From Trichoplax sp. H2 (lineage: Eukaryota > Placozoa > Uniplacotomia > Trichoplacea), in assembly GCA_003344405.1 (NCBI GenBank), contig NOWV01000095.1, positions 124,001-188,000 of the forward strand: a stretch of DNA of 64,000 bases, given 5' to 3'. The notes under the pieces were generated by a model, which did not search any database, had not been told where the DNA came from, and saw only the letters and a list, made by a program, of their open reading frames with translations. The translations under genes were made by a program, and so were the position numbers. Shown here piece by piece: positions 51,504 through 62,214 of the stretch (the stretch's first letter is position 1; each line of letters opens with the position of its first letter).

Positions 51504-52831
51504 CTATCCTTTGGATGGCTTTTCGTAACTCTTATAGGAATAACGCAAACAAAAACACTGTGGACATTGCTCGTGTAAAAAATGAATAGAAATCATAGAC
51601 TTAATATTATACTGTATAAAATTGCGTTGATTAGCTTTCGAGAAATGAGTAGGATAAGGTTCATCTGGGTCGTATTGGGATGCCATGATACATGGTGGAT
51701 GATCACACTCACGAGCGGATAGTTGATGAGTTAAGTTAAGCGAGTGGCCGAGTTCATGGGTGATGATAAACGCATCTTCTAAAGGATTTCGCTTAAACGC
51801 TATATATTCCACCGCACGGATAGAATAGGGAAAACCGCATATTTTAAACAAGGATTTTCCAGCAACACTGGAACCGGGGGAATTAGCTTGAAAGCGTGCT
51901 GTTGTTGACAAGACTATTATCGCATCGAAAGGAATGTCTGTCGTTTTGTAGTTGCGGCGCAAACGACGATTCAACTTTATTCTTTGCAATTTAAATGAAT
52001 CTTTCTTGCTAATTCAATCTTTTTTGGTCCACGAAATGATCTTACCAACGATGACTACCAAATTCAGAGGTTTGTATTCCAATGCAACTCTATTCATGGT
52101 ACTTAGCACTTCTGGACGTATCTTGCCAAACTTTCGGCGATATTGATTTTTGTACACATCTAGGTCCGATATCACTAAGACTTCCAATTGCGATTTCTCA
52201 GCCTGAGAAAGCAGTTTTATATTTGCAAGCGGGTTCAGTGCTGGAATCATGTCGTTCTTCAATGCTATTTTTCTCCTATCCATCAATCCATTCGGTATTG
52301 AATCAAGTTTGCTACTGAATATTTCCTCCTTGATTTCATCATTGATAGAAGCTTTGTAGACAACGTGAATCAAATCGTCTAATGGCTCTATTTCATAACG
52401 TTGCCGATCTAGCTGAAAAGTTCCTTCCAGGCCTTTGCAAGCAGAAATTGCCACATAATCATGCAATTGTCTATTCTGACGAACCTGACCATGATAGTAA
52501 CAAGGTATATGAGGAGAATCATCGTCCCTAAATTCATCGATTAAGTTTGCCCCGGGTACTTGATAACTATGACGAAATTGTTGACTGGCTAGATGATCAT
52601 TACGTTCCAAGTCCAGAATAATACGATTTCCAACATGATCGAAGATTTTTTGGTTACCACTGGCCATTCAATTTCTCCCTTTCAAACATGGCGTGGGATC
52701 ACCAAGTGATAGTCCAATATGCCACGCGATTTCAAATATCTTACTTGTTGACGGGTTAATTGCATCGACGGAAAGCAATCCGATAATGGCTGTGTTAGCA
52801 AATAAATGGTGAACAGTGCAACGTATAACAT
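51504..52831 (-). pseudogene. reprolysin (M12B, ADAM-type) metalloprotease, interrupted
   Basis: The catalytic part is 51989-51504. It contains THELGHSLNLTH, a zinc-binding HExxHxxxxxH at 51758-51726, and the Met-turn CIMAS. In the usual HExxHxxGxxHD the Gly and Asp are here Asn and Gln. The frame upstream (52667-52017) is an ADAM/ADAMTS-type prodomain (CYYHGQVRQN, then YVAISACKGLEGTF and RYEIEPLDD) running into the start of the catalytic domain (LEVLVISD, VLSTMNRVALEY). A single in-frame TGA (52016-52014) separates the two, with codons open on both sides. A signal peptide and first prodomain residues lie at 52831-52685 (MLYVALFTIYLLT, then DYHLVIPRHV) but in another frame, with no splice pair that fits. 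No disintegrin or other ancillary domain was seen. Most likely a recent pseudogene; readthrough, an undetected intron or sequence errors are alternatives. Confidence 0.65.
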
Positions 52832-53909
52832 TTTTCTATGGCAATCTTGAACCCAATAATTTGGCTAATAAGAAGAGCAACGCCTTGTTGCTTCGTGGAC
52901 GCTAAACTCTCAAAACTAGCCTGCATACAGTGCAGGCGTAGATTTATAAAAAGCAGAAGAATAAAGATTTCGTATGGATAGTTTGTAAGTCTCTCCCCTG
53001 CTGGTAGTGGATTGTTTCTAAAGATGACCATGTTATTTCATTGTATGCTAATATTTCAAAGTGTTGCAAATACAATATTTCAATGCGACAATAGTTAAAT
53101 TGTCAATTACCGAATTATTGGCTTTAATTATATGCGTACTCGTATGCGGTATGTACAGTTATCCTATCTTATCAAGGTCGTATAGTACTATTAAATGTTT
53201 GCATTGCTGTTTCTTTTACGACTTGGCGATAGAAATATGGATATACCATTTCAATCGAAGACTCATACTGACCATCGTGAGTTGGAGGGAGGGTAAGATA
53301 CAGAGATTATTCCTTCATTAACCCTTACAAATATTTCTGTAATACATTGAGAATTCTTGCTCGAATTTGATGGAGATATTAGGTAAGACTAGAGCTTTAG
53401 AGCTCAACCGATTACAATATCGAACACAGCTGTAAACGTTAGGATAGTTAGATAATTCATGATTATCATGATGGCAGTAGAGAAAGCGATGGTAAATTCT
53501 TCGATCGGTAGGCAAAACAGGCATTGGGAAACAGCAATTTTTTCGATACTTACATTCTTTATTGATTCTTGCAAACAGCATAGCTTTTACAGTATCTATA
53601 TTTTCAAGTGGCGTGCTTGAGTACAGTATAAAGCATGAATGCCTATGTACGGTTTCCTGATTTTATATATTATTTGCAAATAATTGCAATGAGATTATAC
53701 GAATATCAACCTTATTTATAAACTATAGAATATCCATTACCTGCCGACTTTCGAAATATCCATGCTTGCAAAGTTATATATCAATTTCGTCATTTTACGT
53801 CAATTAAGAAGTGTCCTTTGATAATTTCAATTCCTTCATCTTAAACTAAAGCTGTATTACTTTCTTCGAACTCTAGCAGATTTATATTCCTATTTAGTAT
53901 GATAGCCTA
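52832..53909. other. spacer between metalloprotease and RSAD1
   Basis: No gene recognised. The part from 53581 is the 3' flank of RSAD1 that was copied to 48.25 kb. The 87-codon minus-strand open frame 53318-53581 is family-less and has no clear start context. Confidence 0.4.
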
Positions 53910-56556
53910 TTACATTTGCTGTTGAGCAAAATAATCTTCCAAATGTATTACAATATTAGGAATAATCCGATCTAAAATGGATATGCCTTGAAAAGTAGGA
54001 CGTATGGCACTGTAAAAATGAAGTCATTCGCGTTACATGTACGCAACTGATGGTATTGGTTAATAGTAAATGGAATTATACGAGCTACTTACTCGGTATC
54101 GATAGTAATAAATTCATCCAGTATTAGGTGATGCAGTAAAGTATCAGGGTTAAACTCAGATTGGCACCGATAAAGCAATTGAAAAACCTTATTGAATTCT
54201 AGTTTTGGAGATGCGATGCTATCCCAGCGCTTTCTTGAGATTCCAGCAGGTGTTCTCATGCCTAATAGTATAAGTTCAGTTAATCGTTCCATTTCAGATT
54301 GTTTTTGCATTTTTTGTATTCCTAATTTGCCTTGTTCTACCTTTAAAATTTCAATAAAGGAGTCAATATACTACTCATGATCATACATAAGTTTGCTAGT
54401 GATTACTATAGCTACGTAACTCGTATTAAGAGTGATTAAAATTAATTACTAACAAAGTCACTATTAGAAATTGCGTAGCTACTGTTGTATGCTTCATTAC
54501 CATCGTCATCCAATGATTTGGCGATAAACATTGAATCATAGCATAACGTTGATATTCAAGTGATGGAATAATAAGACGACCATGCGCTCCTGGACCAACG
54601 CCAATGTAATCATTCGATGTCCAGTAGGATAAATTATGTTGACTAATTGCACCCTTGAGATCAATTAAGTCATCAATGTAACAGATTAAATTACGACTCT
54701 AGTTTTTATTTTATTCAACAGTTAACACAATTTGCACTCGATTCAGTTCGAGTTCTGTAGAATCGCACCTGTTTTGCAAAATTGGAAACTTCGTAACGTT
54801 GATATCCATAGCGGCGCATAGTGTTGATTGCATTTTCATACATTTGTGCAATTATATCTTCGTCAGGTAGGTGTAAGCTTTGCTGCTGTACTTGCTTGTG
54901 TAACTTTGTTCCGCGTTCAAGTGTTAACTGATACAGTGATACATGATTGTCACACATGCTAATGGCCTAAGTGAGGTGTTTAATTTTAAGGTATTAATGA
55001 ATAATTATTATAAATCATCCATGAAAGTGAAACTAGGATATGGCGAGCGAAGCTATTTCTCTCGTTTATTTGACACGTATGCAGACTGCGACAATACGCT
55101 ATCACAAATCAAGACTATTAACTATAGTCTATAACCTTTTCCAGCTCTGTAGACCATTCCGGAATTGTCTGATTTGGTCTTGCAAAAATTAAATCGATGG
55201 ATGTCCTCTTTGGAAAATGAGCTTTAGCGATATCGATAGCTTGTTTAGCTTGTGCAGCGTCGTGATCCCGACCTAAAATTTGTAAATCTTTATCATTGAG
55301 TGCCTAGAAAAGGGAGAGGAAGTATTATTATATGCTAACCTGATGGAAACAAATTGAGGCAAATCCTCCATAGTGTAGCATAAGGAACAAGAATTATTCT
55401 TATAGATGTAATTTATTTGGTCAATCTTTATCATTGTATGCCTAAAGAAGGGAAAGAAAGTATCCTTCCAGGCTATCTTAATCGAAATAAGCCGAGGCTA
55501 ATCCAGTACAGTATAGCATAAAGAATAAGAATAGCTGTACTTTATTTTGTAAATCTTTATCACTGTATGCCTATAGATGGGAGAGAAAGTATCATGACAT
55601 GCTATCCTGATTGAAACCAGCTGAGGCTAATCCTTTATAGTGTAGCATAAAGAATAAGAATAACTATATTTTATTCTGTAAATCTTTATCATCGTGTGCT
55701 TAGAGGTGGGGAAGACAGTATCATGATCTGCTATCCTGATTAAAACCCAGCTGTGGCTAATCCTCGATAGCATAGCATAAGGAATAAGAATAGTTCTAAT
55801 TAATTTGTCACAATCCAACGTTGCAGTAAAATAGATCTTTTAATGTACGACCTTCAATGGTGTGCATACATTAGGACATACATGTACTTTAGCACATTTC
55901 AGTATCTAAATTATACGCTTAAGGCTAAGGAATATTATTGTTCTTGCACATACTTGTATGCCAAGGGATAATCGATTAATGCCTGCTTGCTTAAAATGTC
56001 CCATTTTTTCCATTTCTGTTGAAGTAGGATTGGCTTCCATAGTAATTTCAATATCATCTCCTAGTGTTGCACATTGGCTGATTGCTGATATCATTCTTTG
56101 GATATTGTCAGGCTTACATAAGCTAGGAGTACCTATCACATGACAATATGATCATCAAGGTTTTACAACAAATACGCGAGTTAATTGATAGAGTTGAAGA
56201 TGATTTTTCGCAGTTAGAACAGTACCTCCACCAAAATAGATCGATTTCACCGTTTTAACATGGCCTAACTGGAGTAATCCTTTTACGGCTCGTATCATGC
56301 ATTCAGTCATACGATCATGATCGACCAGTTGTTGAACAACCTTGTTGAAATTGCAATAATGGCAATGCTTTTTACAATATGGCCAATGGATGTAGACACC
56401 CACTGAATGATGACGGCATTGGATGACGAAAAGAGTGGTGTTAATTCGATCCATGAGGACACTTTTGGATGCGATATTGCCGTTGATGAAGGCCAACTTT
56501 GATAGAAAGCGACATGCTTTGCCGCTTGCAGACGTCACTGGAGCGAATCGATGCAT
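53910..56556 (-). CDS. RSAD1: RSAD1/HemW-like radical SAM protein, mitochondrial type
   Basis: Seven exons: 56556-56226, 56132-55954, 55303-55136, 54966-54769, 54653-54501, 54340-54093 and 54009-53910. Phases agree throughout and give 458 residues (human RSAD1 about 442). GVYIHWPYCKKHCHYCNFN carries the radical-SAM CxxxCxxC at C61, C65 and C68, which holds a 4Fe-4S cluster. FGGGTPSL spans the exon 1/2 junction, and ANPTS, INRLSLG, LGRDHDAAQA, VSLYQLTLERGT, YEVSNFA, HNLSYW..NDYIGVGPGAHG and the C-terminal GISILD match the HemW/RSAD1 pattern. The first about 50 residues are basic and Ser-rich, compatible with a mitochondrial signal. HemW-type proteins bind haem and act as haem chaperones rather than coproporphyrinogen oxidases (family knowledge). 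Intron 2 holds four tandem copies of the exon 3 acceptor region. Confidence 0.93.
55281..55808 (-). repeat. four-copy tandem repeat of the RSAD1 exon 3 splice-acceptor region
   Basis: Units of about 129-138 bp start near 55281, 55419, 55548 and 55677. Landmarks are TGTAAATCTTTATCATTGTATGCCTA, GGGAGAGAAAGTATCATGA and TAGCATAAAGAATAAGAATA. The first unit contains the real acceptor and the first 23 bases of exon 3. The others carry near-copies of that junction deeper in the intron, two with an intact AG and one with a changed junction (CTAAG). Confidence 0.85.
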
Positions 56557-59201
56557 GGAATAAATCCGTGAGCCTTTCTATCCGATCGTGCTAATGGGAT
56601 GAACAACAGCTATGCACGGGGTGGATAGGGGTTAAGATTGAAGAAAGTGCCATGGAGCTAGGGAATGGATACTATAGGTAAGAAAATAGAGGACAGCTTT
56701 TTCTCTAATAATTATAATAATAACCTTTGGAGACGATGATCCTCAATCCTCTACCTGCATCTTGCACAATTGAGAATGAACGATGGAGTAAAAGCAGCTT
56801 GTCGAGGTTGGCTATCTTGTAGCGAAGTCTGATTTCTACGACACAATTATCTCTACAGTAGCTTTCTATGTATGCAATCCACTTTCAATCTCGAGTTGAT
56901 CGTCTCCAATGGTGTCTTCCTTTCCGCTAATGATCGTCTTGATCGTAATTCAAGATCGGATATAGGCTCGATGGCGTTGATCGCTAGATGCCAATAAGGT
57001 GTTACTAGCCAGCTCGTCGTTTAATTAAGTGGTCGAGATTTGCCTCTATCTCCTTGCAAAAGGATCATGTTTTACGACTCTATATAGTCATAGTAGGTCA
57101 GAGAGATACTGTATACTGTTTGCTATACTGCAACTTAAACATGTCATTCTACTCGTAGTTAAACTATTCCTTCAGCGCTATGGCAGAAGGGACGGATGGC
57201 AAAATGGCTGGAGCAGCTCGATCTCGCTTTCTCCTCTTAATCTCCTAGCTGTAGACATGTGTAAAACCCTCATCATTAGACTACCATCATCGAAAGAATG
57301 AATAAGAGCTAGTGTATTGATTAAAATGGAGAAGCCGATCATTTTGCTGGCCATTTCAACTGCCATGTATACTCTTTCTCGTCAGTACAGCAGACTAAAG
57401 TTGCTATGATGGAAATATCTTTCGAAAGATAGAAAGATATTTGAAAGACATCGATATCAATATCTTTTAATATCAGTATATCAATATCTTTTAATATCAG
57501 GATATCAATATCGGCCTTGATAACATAATGAATCCATTTCAATAATTTAATTCTTGATAGAAACCAAGAAACGGCCGGATTCTACCAGTTGCCTGCGCCG
57601 ATGGTTGCGGACACTTGAATGAATTTTATAGCAACGACATGTTGCATTCTTTTTCGATATTCTCATCACAAATTAGATGCTCTTCTTGATTTAATGTTAT
57701 ATCCTATTTTATATGCCCCGCTGCTGTAGTACGTTACAATTAGATTTAAAGGATATGCAAGGAAAAGATACCAAGTAATGAGCTAAGAAACTATTGAAGA
57801 TGGGGTGTTTGATAATTAATTTAATGATATAGTATAATCAATACAAGCCTGCAATGACCGATTGCTTAGCCGTTGAATGAAGTAGCGCATTTGCATTGGC
57901 GATTCTTGTCGGTTCTGATTATACAAATATGTGGAAAGATTAGTATGATATGCGATTGCAGCCATGGACTAATCAATACGGCACTAATACTACACTACAA
58001 CACATTAAACCTATATTGATGTATATTATTCAAGCACTTTTTAAATATCATTTGCGTTTGAAAATAAATTGAGTACCATTGATCACAGATGAATCATCGA
58101 ATCGTTTCAAGTATTCCCCGTCCAATGCTAGCCAAAATGGCTAATTAGAATGACATACTTATGTAAATTCTTATTCATTTCAAGTTCAACAACAGTCTCT
58201 CGTACAGCTACCCATTGGCACTGTCGTTCTAAAACGCCTTCAAACGTAAATGAATTATTCTTATTGATTTTGGAGATTGAGATTGTTTGCACAACAGGCA
58301 ATGGATAAGCAAGTGATTATGCTTTTCCCGATAGTATACTGTAAAGTAAGCGAAATGAGCGATAGCAAGATGAAATAGGGCACGAAAAATCGCCTATTTT
58401 TTGGCTTATAGAGCAAACAATTGCTACTTGCAGAAGCTCTACTGATGTTCAACGCTACTGAAAATTACAAGATGCCATTTCGGTTAATTCAAAAAACATT
58501 ACCGAAAATCGACAATTTCCTAACAACAGTTTGATTGATTACAACAAGTAGAAGAGAATTAACCTTGTATTATATCTGCAATCTATAATGTTCCTCCATT
58601 GGATAGTAATGATTATTTTTCTCAACAATGAAATCTGCTTGCCTTTAAATTTGGCATGTTTTATGACGTTGATTGCAAATGGTAAGGATCACGTTGGGGG
58701 TCCGTTGGGGATTGCTAACTAGCTAAGGCGTCGTATCTAACTTTAACGAAACGTAGCTTATAAATAAGGGTGAAAAATCGGTCAAGGAACTCTTTCGAGA
58801 CTATTGGATAATGATATTGATTTGCAAAAGTGTGAGATTGACACTGTATGAGTATATATTAGATTGTAGATGAACTGGAATCTCAAGATTGTGTTAAGTG
58901 TGTATCCGGGTTCAGTAGTTCCAGTAAATATTGTAGCTTGGATATCCTCTCTTGCAGTGGCTAATTACAACATGCACCCACAGACTGAAGATCAGAATTA
59001 GTCTGTCATCACTATAAATCAAGGAGGGCGATCAAATTCGTTGCTTTATTCAATATACATCTTCCATGATAGATTATCATTTGTAATCTAAATCTATAGC
59101 AAGGACTGTACAGATGTAGATACGATAGGTAATTATAACATTGAAGCGATTACCTCCATTTACTAATTGATTACTAAATTATTCTAGATCCGCTATTAAC
59201 C
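56557..59201. other. spacer upstream of RSAD1
   Basis: No gene recognised. It presumably includes the RSAD1 promoter (not identifiable). Open frames at 57029-57301 (plus), 57178-57366 (minus) and 58261-58452 (minus) resemble no family. A short AT-rich tandem repeat is at 57451-57514. Confidence 0.4.
57451..57514. repeat. 24-bp tandem repeat, about 2.6 copies
   Basis: GATATCAATATCTTTTAATATCAG is repeated with one or two substitutions, followed by a partial third copy. Simple AT-rich minisatellite. Confidence 0.85.
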
Positions 59202-59393
59202 ATGAATACAAAGATTCTGTTGGTTGCTGCCCTATTATTCACTGCTGCATTGGCCAAAACTGATTTTTCACGAGATGGTCGTAGATTAGAATTGCTGAGG
59301 TATTTGTATGAGGTACAAGATAGAGATGATGAAAATAATGATGAAGAAGAGGAATGGCTGGCAAGTTTGAATAACTATGTTATCATTCATTGA
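59202..59393 (+). CDS. possible small secreted acidic peptide
   Basis: A 63-residue open frame with a textbook signal peptide (MNTKILLVAALLFTAALA, cleavage expected near residue 18-19). It is followed by KTDFSRDGRRLELLRYLYEV and a very acidic stretch (DRDDENNDEEEEW), ending LNNYVIIH. A splice-acceptor-like TTATTCTAG ends 14 bases before the ATG, so a 5' untranslated exon may precede it. A single dibasic site (RR) leaves room for processing into a regulatory peptide, but no amidation signal (GR/GK after a repeat unit) is seen. No family recognised; it could be a secreted peptide precursor or a chance frame. Confidence 0.5.
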   Translation: MNTKILLVAALLFTAALAKTDFSRDGRRLELLRYLYEVQDRDDENNDEEEEWLASLNNYVIIH

Positions 59394-60261
59394 TTGATAA
59401 ACCTGAAATTTTTATCCAATTTATAACGAAATGTAATCCATTTTGCTTGAATCTTGTTAACAGATATAATAATTTATAATTCATATTATTGCTGTGTTGT
59501 GCAAGTATGGAAGACCGCTAAGATAGTAGGCCATATTGTCAGCTCGTTGTAGTAAATCAAATAATATCAATATAGAATTCAATAATCATTTTAGTTTTTG
59601 TTGGCGAATACAGATACAGCACGATATACTAGTATAATGTCAATATATACAAATATGCCTCCTCGTTATCATTCCTCAAATGATGTACAAGCTTACCACA
59701 CATACTTTAGTCCAATGGAATTATGTCAGATATGCATTTTTACTCGTCACTCTATTTGTTGAATGCAATCTAGACCCTGGTCATTTATTTTACCATACTA
59801 AAAGAAATCTATCAATACTTGAAGATTACCATTTTATTGTTTTCTTATATCTCACAAAAATAGCTTGGTTACATTGAAAAGGATTGTATCTGGACGATAT
59901 TTTAATGTTTCGTCATATTATTGCAAGTTATCATGGCGCAATAAGCACAATATTTTTAACTTATGCCGTGCATCATAAACTTGGTAAATTGAATGCACTA
60001 TTGCCAATTTGTATTATGAATTCAAAGCAGCAGTTGCGTGATAGTTAAACCAAGACTGAATATCAGCCAATACAGGATACCTTGCAATAATTTTGCTAAT
60101 GCTCTGTACTGCCATTTAATGATTCGATTGAAAGTAAAATGATAGTCATTTCGCAGCTCTAAACATGGAGACACATTTCATGAAGTATCGTGGAGAACGA
60201 CCATGATGTTAAAATATACGATATTAATTGATCCAATCTCTCTTTTCGTTCTTGTATAGGC
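59394..60261. other. spacer, may hold the SUMO first exon
   Basis: No gene recognised. A first SUMO exon ending in phase 0 would be expected here, but no ATG plus donor of the right phase could be chosen with confidence. Confidence 0.35.
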
Positions 60262-61002
60262 TAATGCTAGGACAGCGAAATTAATGAATAGCTTTATTAA
60301 CCTCAAAGTTATGGGAGTGGTATGAATGAGCAGCACTATAATTTTATGCTAACTTTATGACTCGAGGATTTTGCCATCATTTCGATGAATAAATCCCCGT
60401 GATCATCAAGTCTTGATCATCTCTCATTTTGTTGATACTATTGCTACGAAATATGGATCTCAAATGGAGCATTATTAACAGCACTCATCTTAAATATGAT
60501 ATTGATGCCTGTTACAGGATAATTCGGAAGTGCATTTCAAAATTAAAATTACCACACAACTCAAACGGCTCAAACAAGCGTATGCCGATCGCATGGTAAA
60601 TTATTCCCGTTCTAATGATATAGCATTACATGTTGATCATTATTTCCATTACTACTATCATTATTGCTATAATAATAATTACTGTATTGATTCATTTTAT
60701 GGTACATTAACGATTTTACTTCCTTTCCTCAACTGTGAAGGGCGTCTCCATTCATTCTTTACGATTTTTGTTCAACGGCCAGCGCATTCTAGATACCACG
60801 ACTCCCAAGAAGGTACAGCATACTTTACTGTCTAGTCCATGATCTGGTAGATTCGATTTGGTATGGTTTAACTTGGTTTTTTATTTTGCCTTTTTTTCTT
60901 TCGGCCATGTCTTGCTGAATCTTCTTGGTTGAATGGATGGCTTAGTTGGGAATGGAAGATGATGATGTCATCGAAGTTTATCAACATCAGATTCCTGGAT
61001 GA
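60262..61002 (+). CDS. SUMO-like ubiquitin-fold protein lacking the C-terminal diglycine
   Basis: Four exons, 60262-60321, 60518-60595, 60741-60812 and 60946-61002, all joined in phase 0 at GT-AG borders. They encode 88 residues from the first exon seen: SFINLKVMGV, DNSEVHFKIKITTQLKRLKQ, GVSIHSLRFLFNGQRILDTT and LGMEDDDVIEVYQHQIPG-stop. Each block matches SUMO1/2 (EYIKLKV, HFKVKMTTHLKKLKESY, SLRFLFEGQRI, LGMEEEDVIEVYQEQTGG). SUMO is matured by SENP cleavage after GG and joined to lysines through E1 SAE1/2 and E2 UBC9 (family knowledge). Here the tail is QHQIPG, a single Gly after Pro, so normal conjugation looks impossible. The reading frame and introns are otherwise intact. The start is uncertain: an upstream exon is likely, or translation begins at the Met at 60286. 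A decaying SUMO paralogue is the main alternative. Confidence 0.85.
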
Positions 61003-61424
61003 TTTCAATCCACGGCTATATCGTAATGTAGTACACTGATAGCTATCGTTCATATCGTTGTCACTGTCAAGAGTGGATAGTGATCATTTATAGTACCTAA
61101 TGGAATCTCCGATTACGATACTTTGCGTTGATGTAATTGTACTTTTTACTGTCCTTGTTATTGTGTTGTTAATAGATGATCGATTTTCCCTGTGGCATTC
61201 ATTTTGATTCTCCACGTCTATAGCAAGTAACGGACAATCCACTTTATAATGTCATGTATGTTAATATACTTTCTTTTATGGCCAGAGTTGTGTTAGGTTC
61301 AAACAATACTGAATAAATATGGAAGCAATTATTAGGTTTACAAGAGCAAGATCGAAATGGTTGTTATATATGTTAAATATTATAACTATACTTAGTGAAA
61401 TAGTCCTAGTGGCAGTCACAATAT

Positions 61425-61990
61425 CCATCAAAATGGCGCACAACGCGGAGGTATTTTCTTCTATCTCTATGGTTGGGTGACCGCAGATGCAGCTCTAGAT
61501 CTTCTTCAAAATAGCACCTTCTACAGTACTCTAGATCAGAGACCTTTTCTTGTATCTCTATGGTTACATGACCGCGAATGCAACTCTAATTAGACCTTCT
61601 TAAAACTAGCACTTATACTGTAGGTCAGAGACCTATCAAAATAGGTGATCGCAGATGCAGCTCTAGATCTTCTTCAAAATAGCACTTCTACAGTACTCTA
61701 GATCAGAGACCTGTCAAAATGCTGCACGACACGGAGATATTTTCTTGTATTTCTAAGGTTACGTGACCGCACATGCAGCTCTAATTAAACCTTCTTAAAA
61801 CTAGCACTTTTACTGTGGGTCACAGACCTACCAAAATATTGCATAACATAGAGATATTTTCTGATGTCCGTATGATGGCGGCTGTAGAAGCTACTCTGTA
61901 AGACTTGCTGTAACAATGCTGCACAATATGGAGCTATTTTCTAGTATCTCTTTGGTTGTGCGGCCGTGGAAGCCATTCTACTATTAGCCT
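61425..61990. repeat. tandem repeat array, about 110-130 bp units
   Basis: About five diverged units contain ATGGTT..GTGACCGCAGATGCAGCTCTA, CTTCTT.AAA.TAGCACTT.TACTGT, AGATCAGAGACCT and CAAAATG.TGCACAACA.GGAG.TATTTTCT. Short (TAGATC) and long (TTAGAC) variants alternate in the first half. Non-coding. Confidence 0.8.
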
Positions 61991-62214
61991 TTAGACCTAA
62001 CATGGACTGCTAGCTAGATCTAGTCGTCTATGGATCTATTTCTGAGCACACTATAATAGGTATTGGCTACAGCTAGAGACAGTACTTTAGGCAACTGCAA
62101 ATTTGCAAAAATCCTATCTAAATAGCTACAACAAGCTCACGTACTCTATAGACTTGCCATTCGAACTATTATTTATATACAATACACAGTTTTTCTTATG
62201 ACTAGAATTATACT

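Noticed and set aside
51980-52020. Short intron to remove the in-frame TGA in the metalloprotease
   Set aside because: The only GT-AG pair around the codon gives a 37-nt intron, which is too short and shifts the frame into a stop.
52795-53031. 78-codon minus-strand open frame
   Set aside because: It overlaps the metalloprotease signal-peptide region in a different frame and resembles no family.
53318-53581. 87-codon minus-strand open frame as a small gene
   Set aside because: No family resemblance, no evident start or splice signals, and it sits in the RSAD1 3' spacer.
60530-60835. 101-codon plus-strand open frame
   Set aside because: It reads through a SUMO intron. Only 60530-60595 is coding, and the rest (YFHYYYHYCYNNN) is intron followed by the next exon in a wrong frame.
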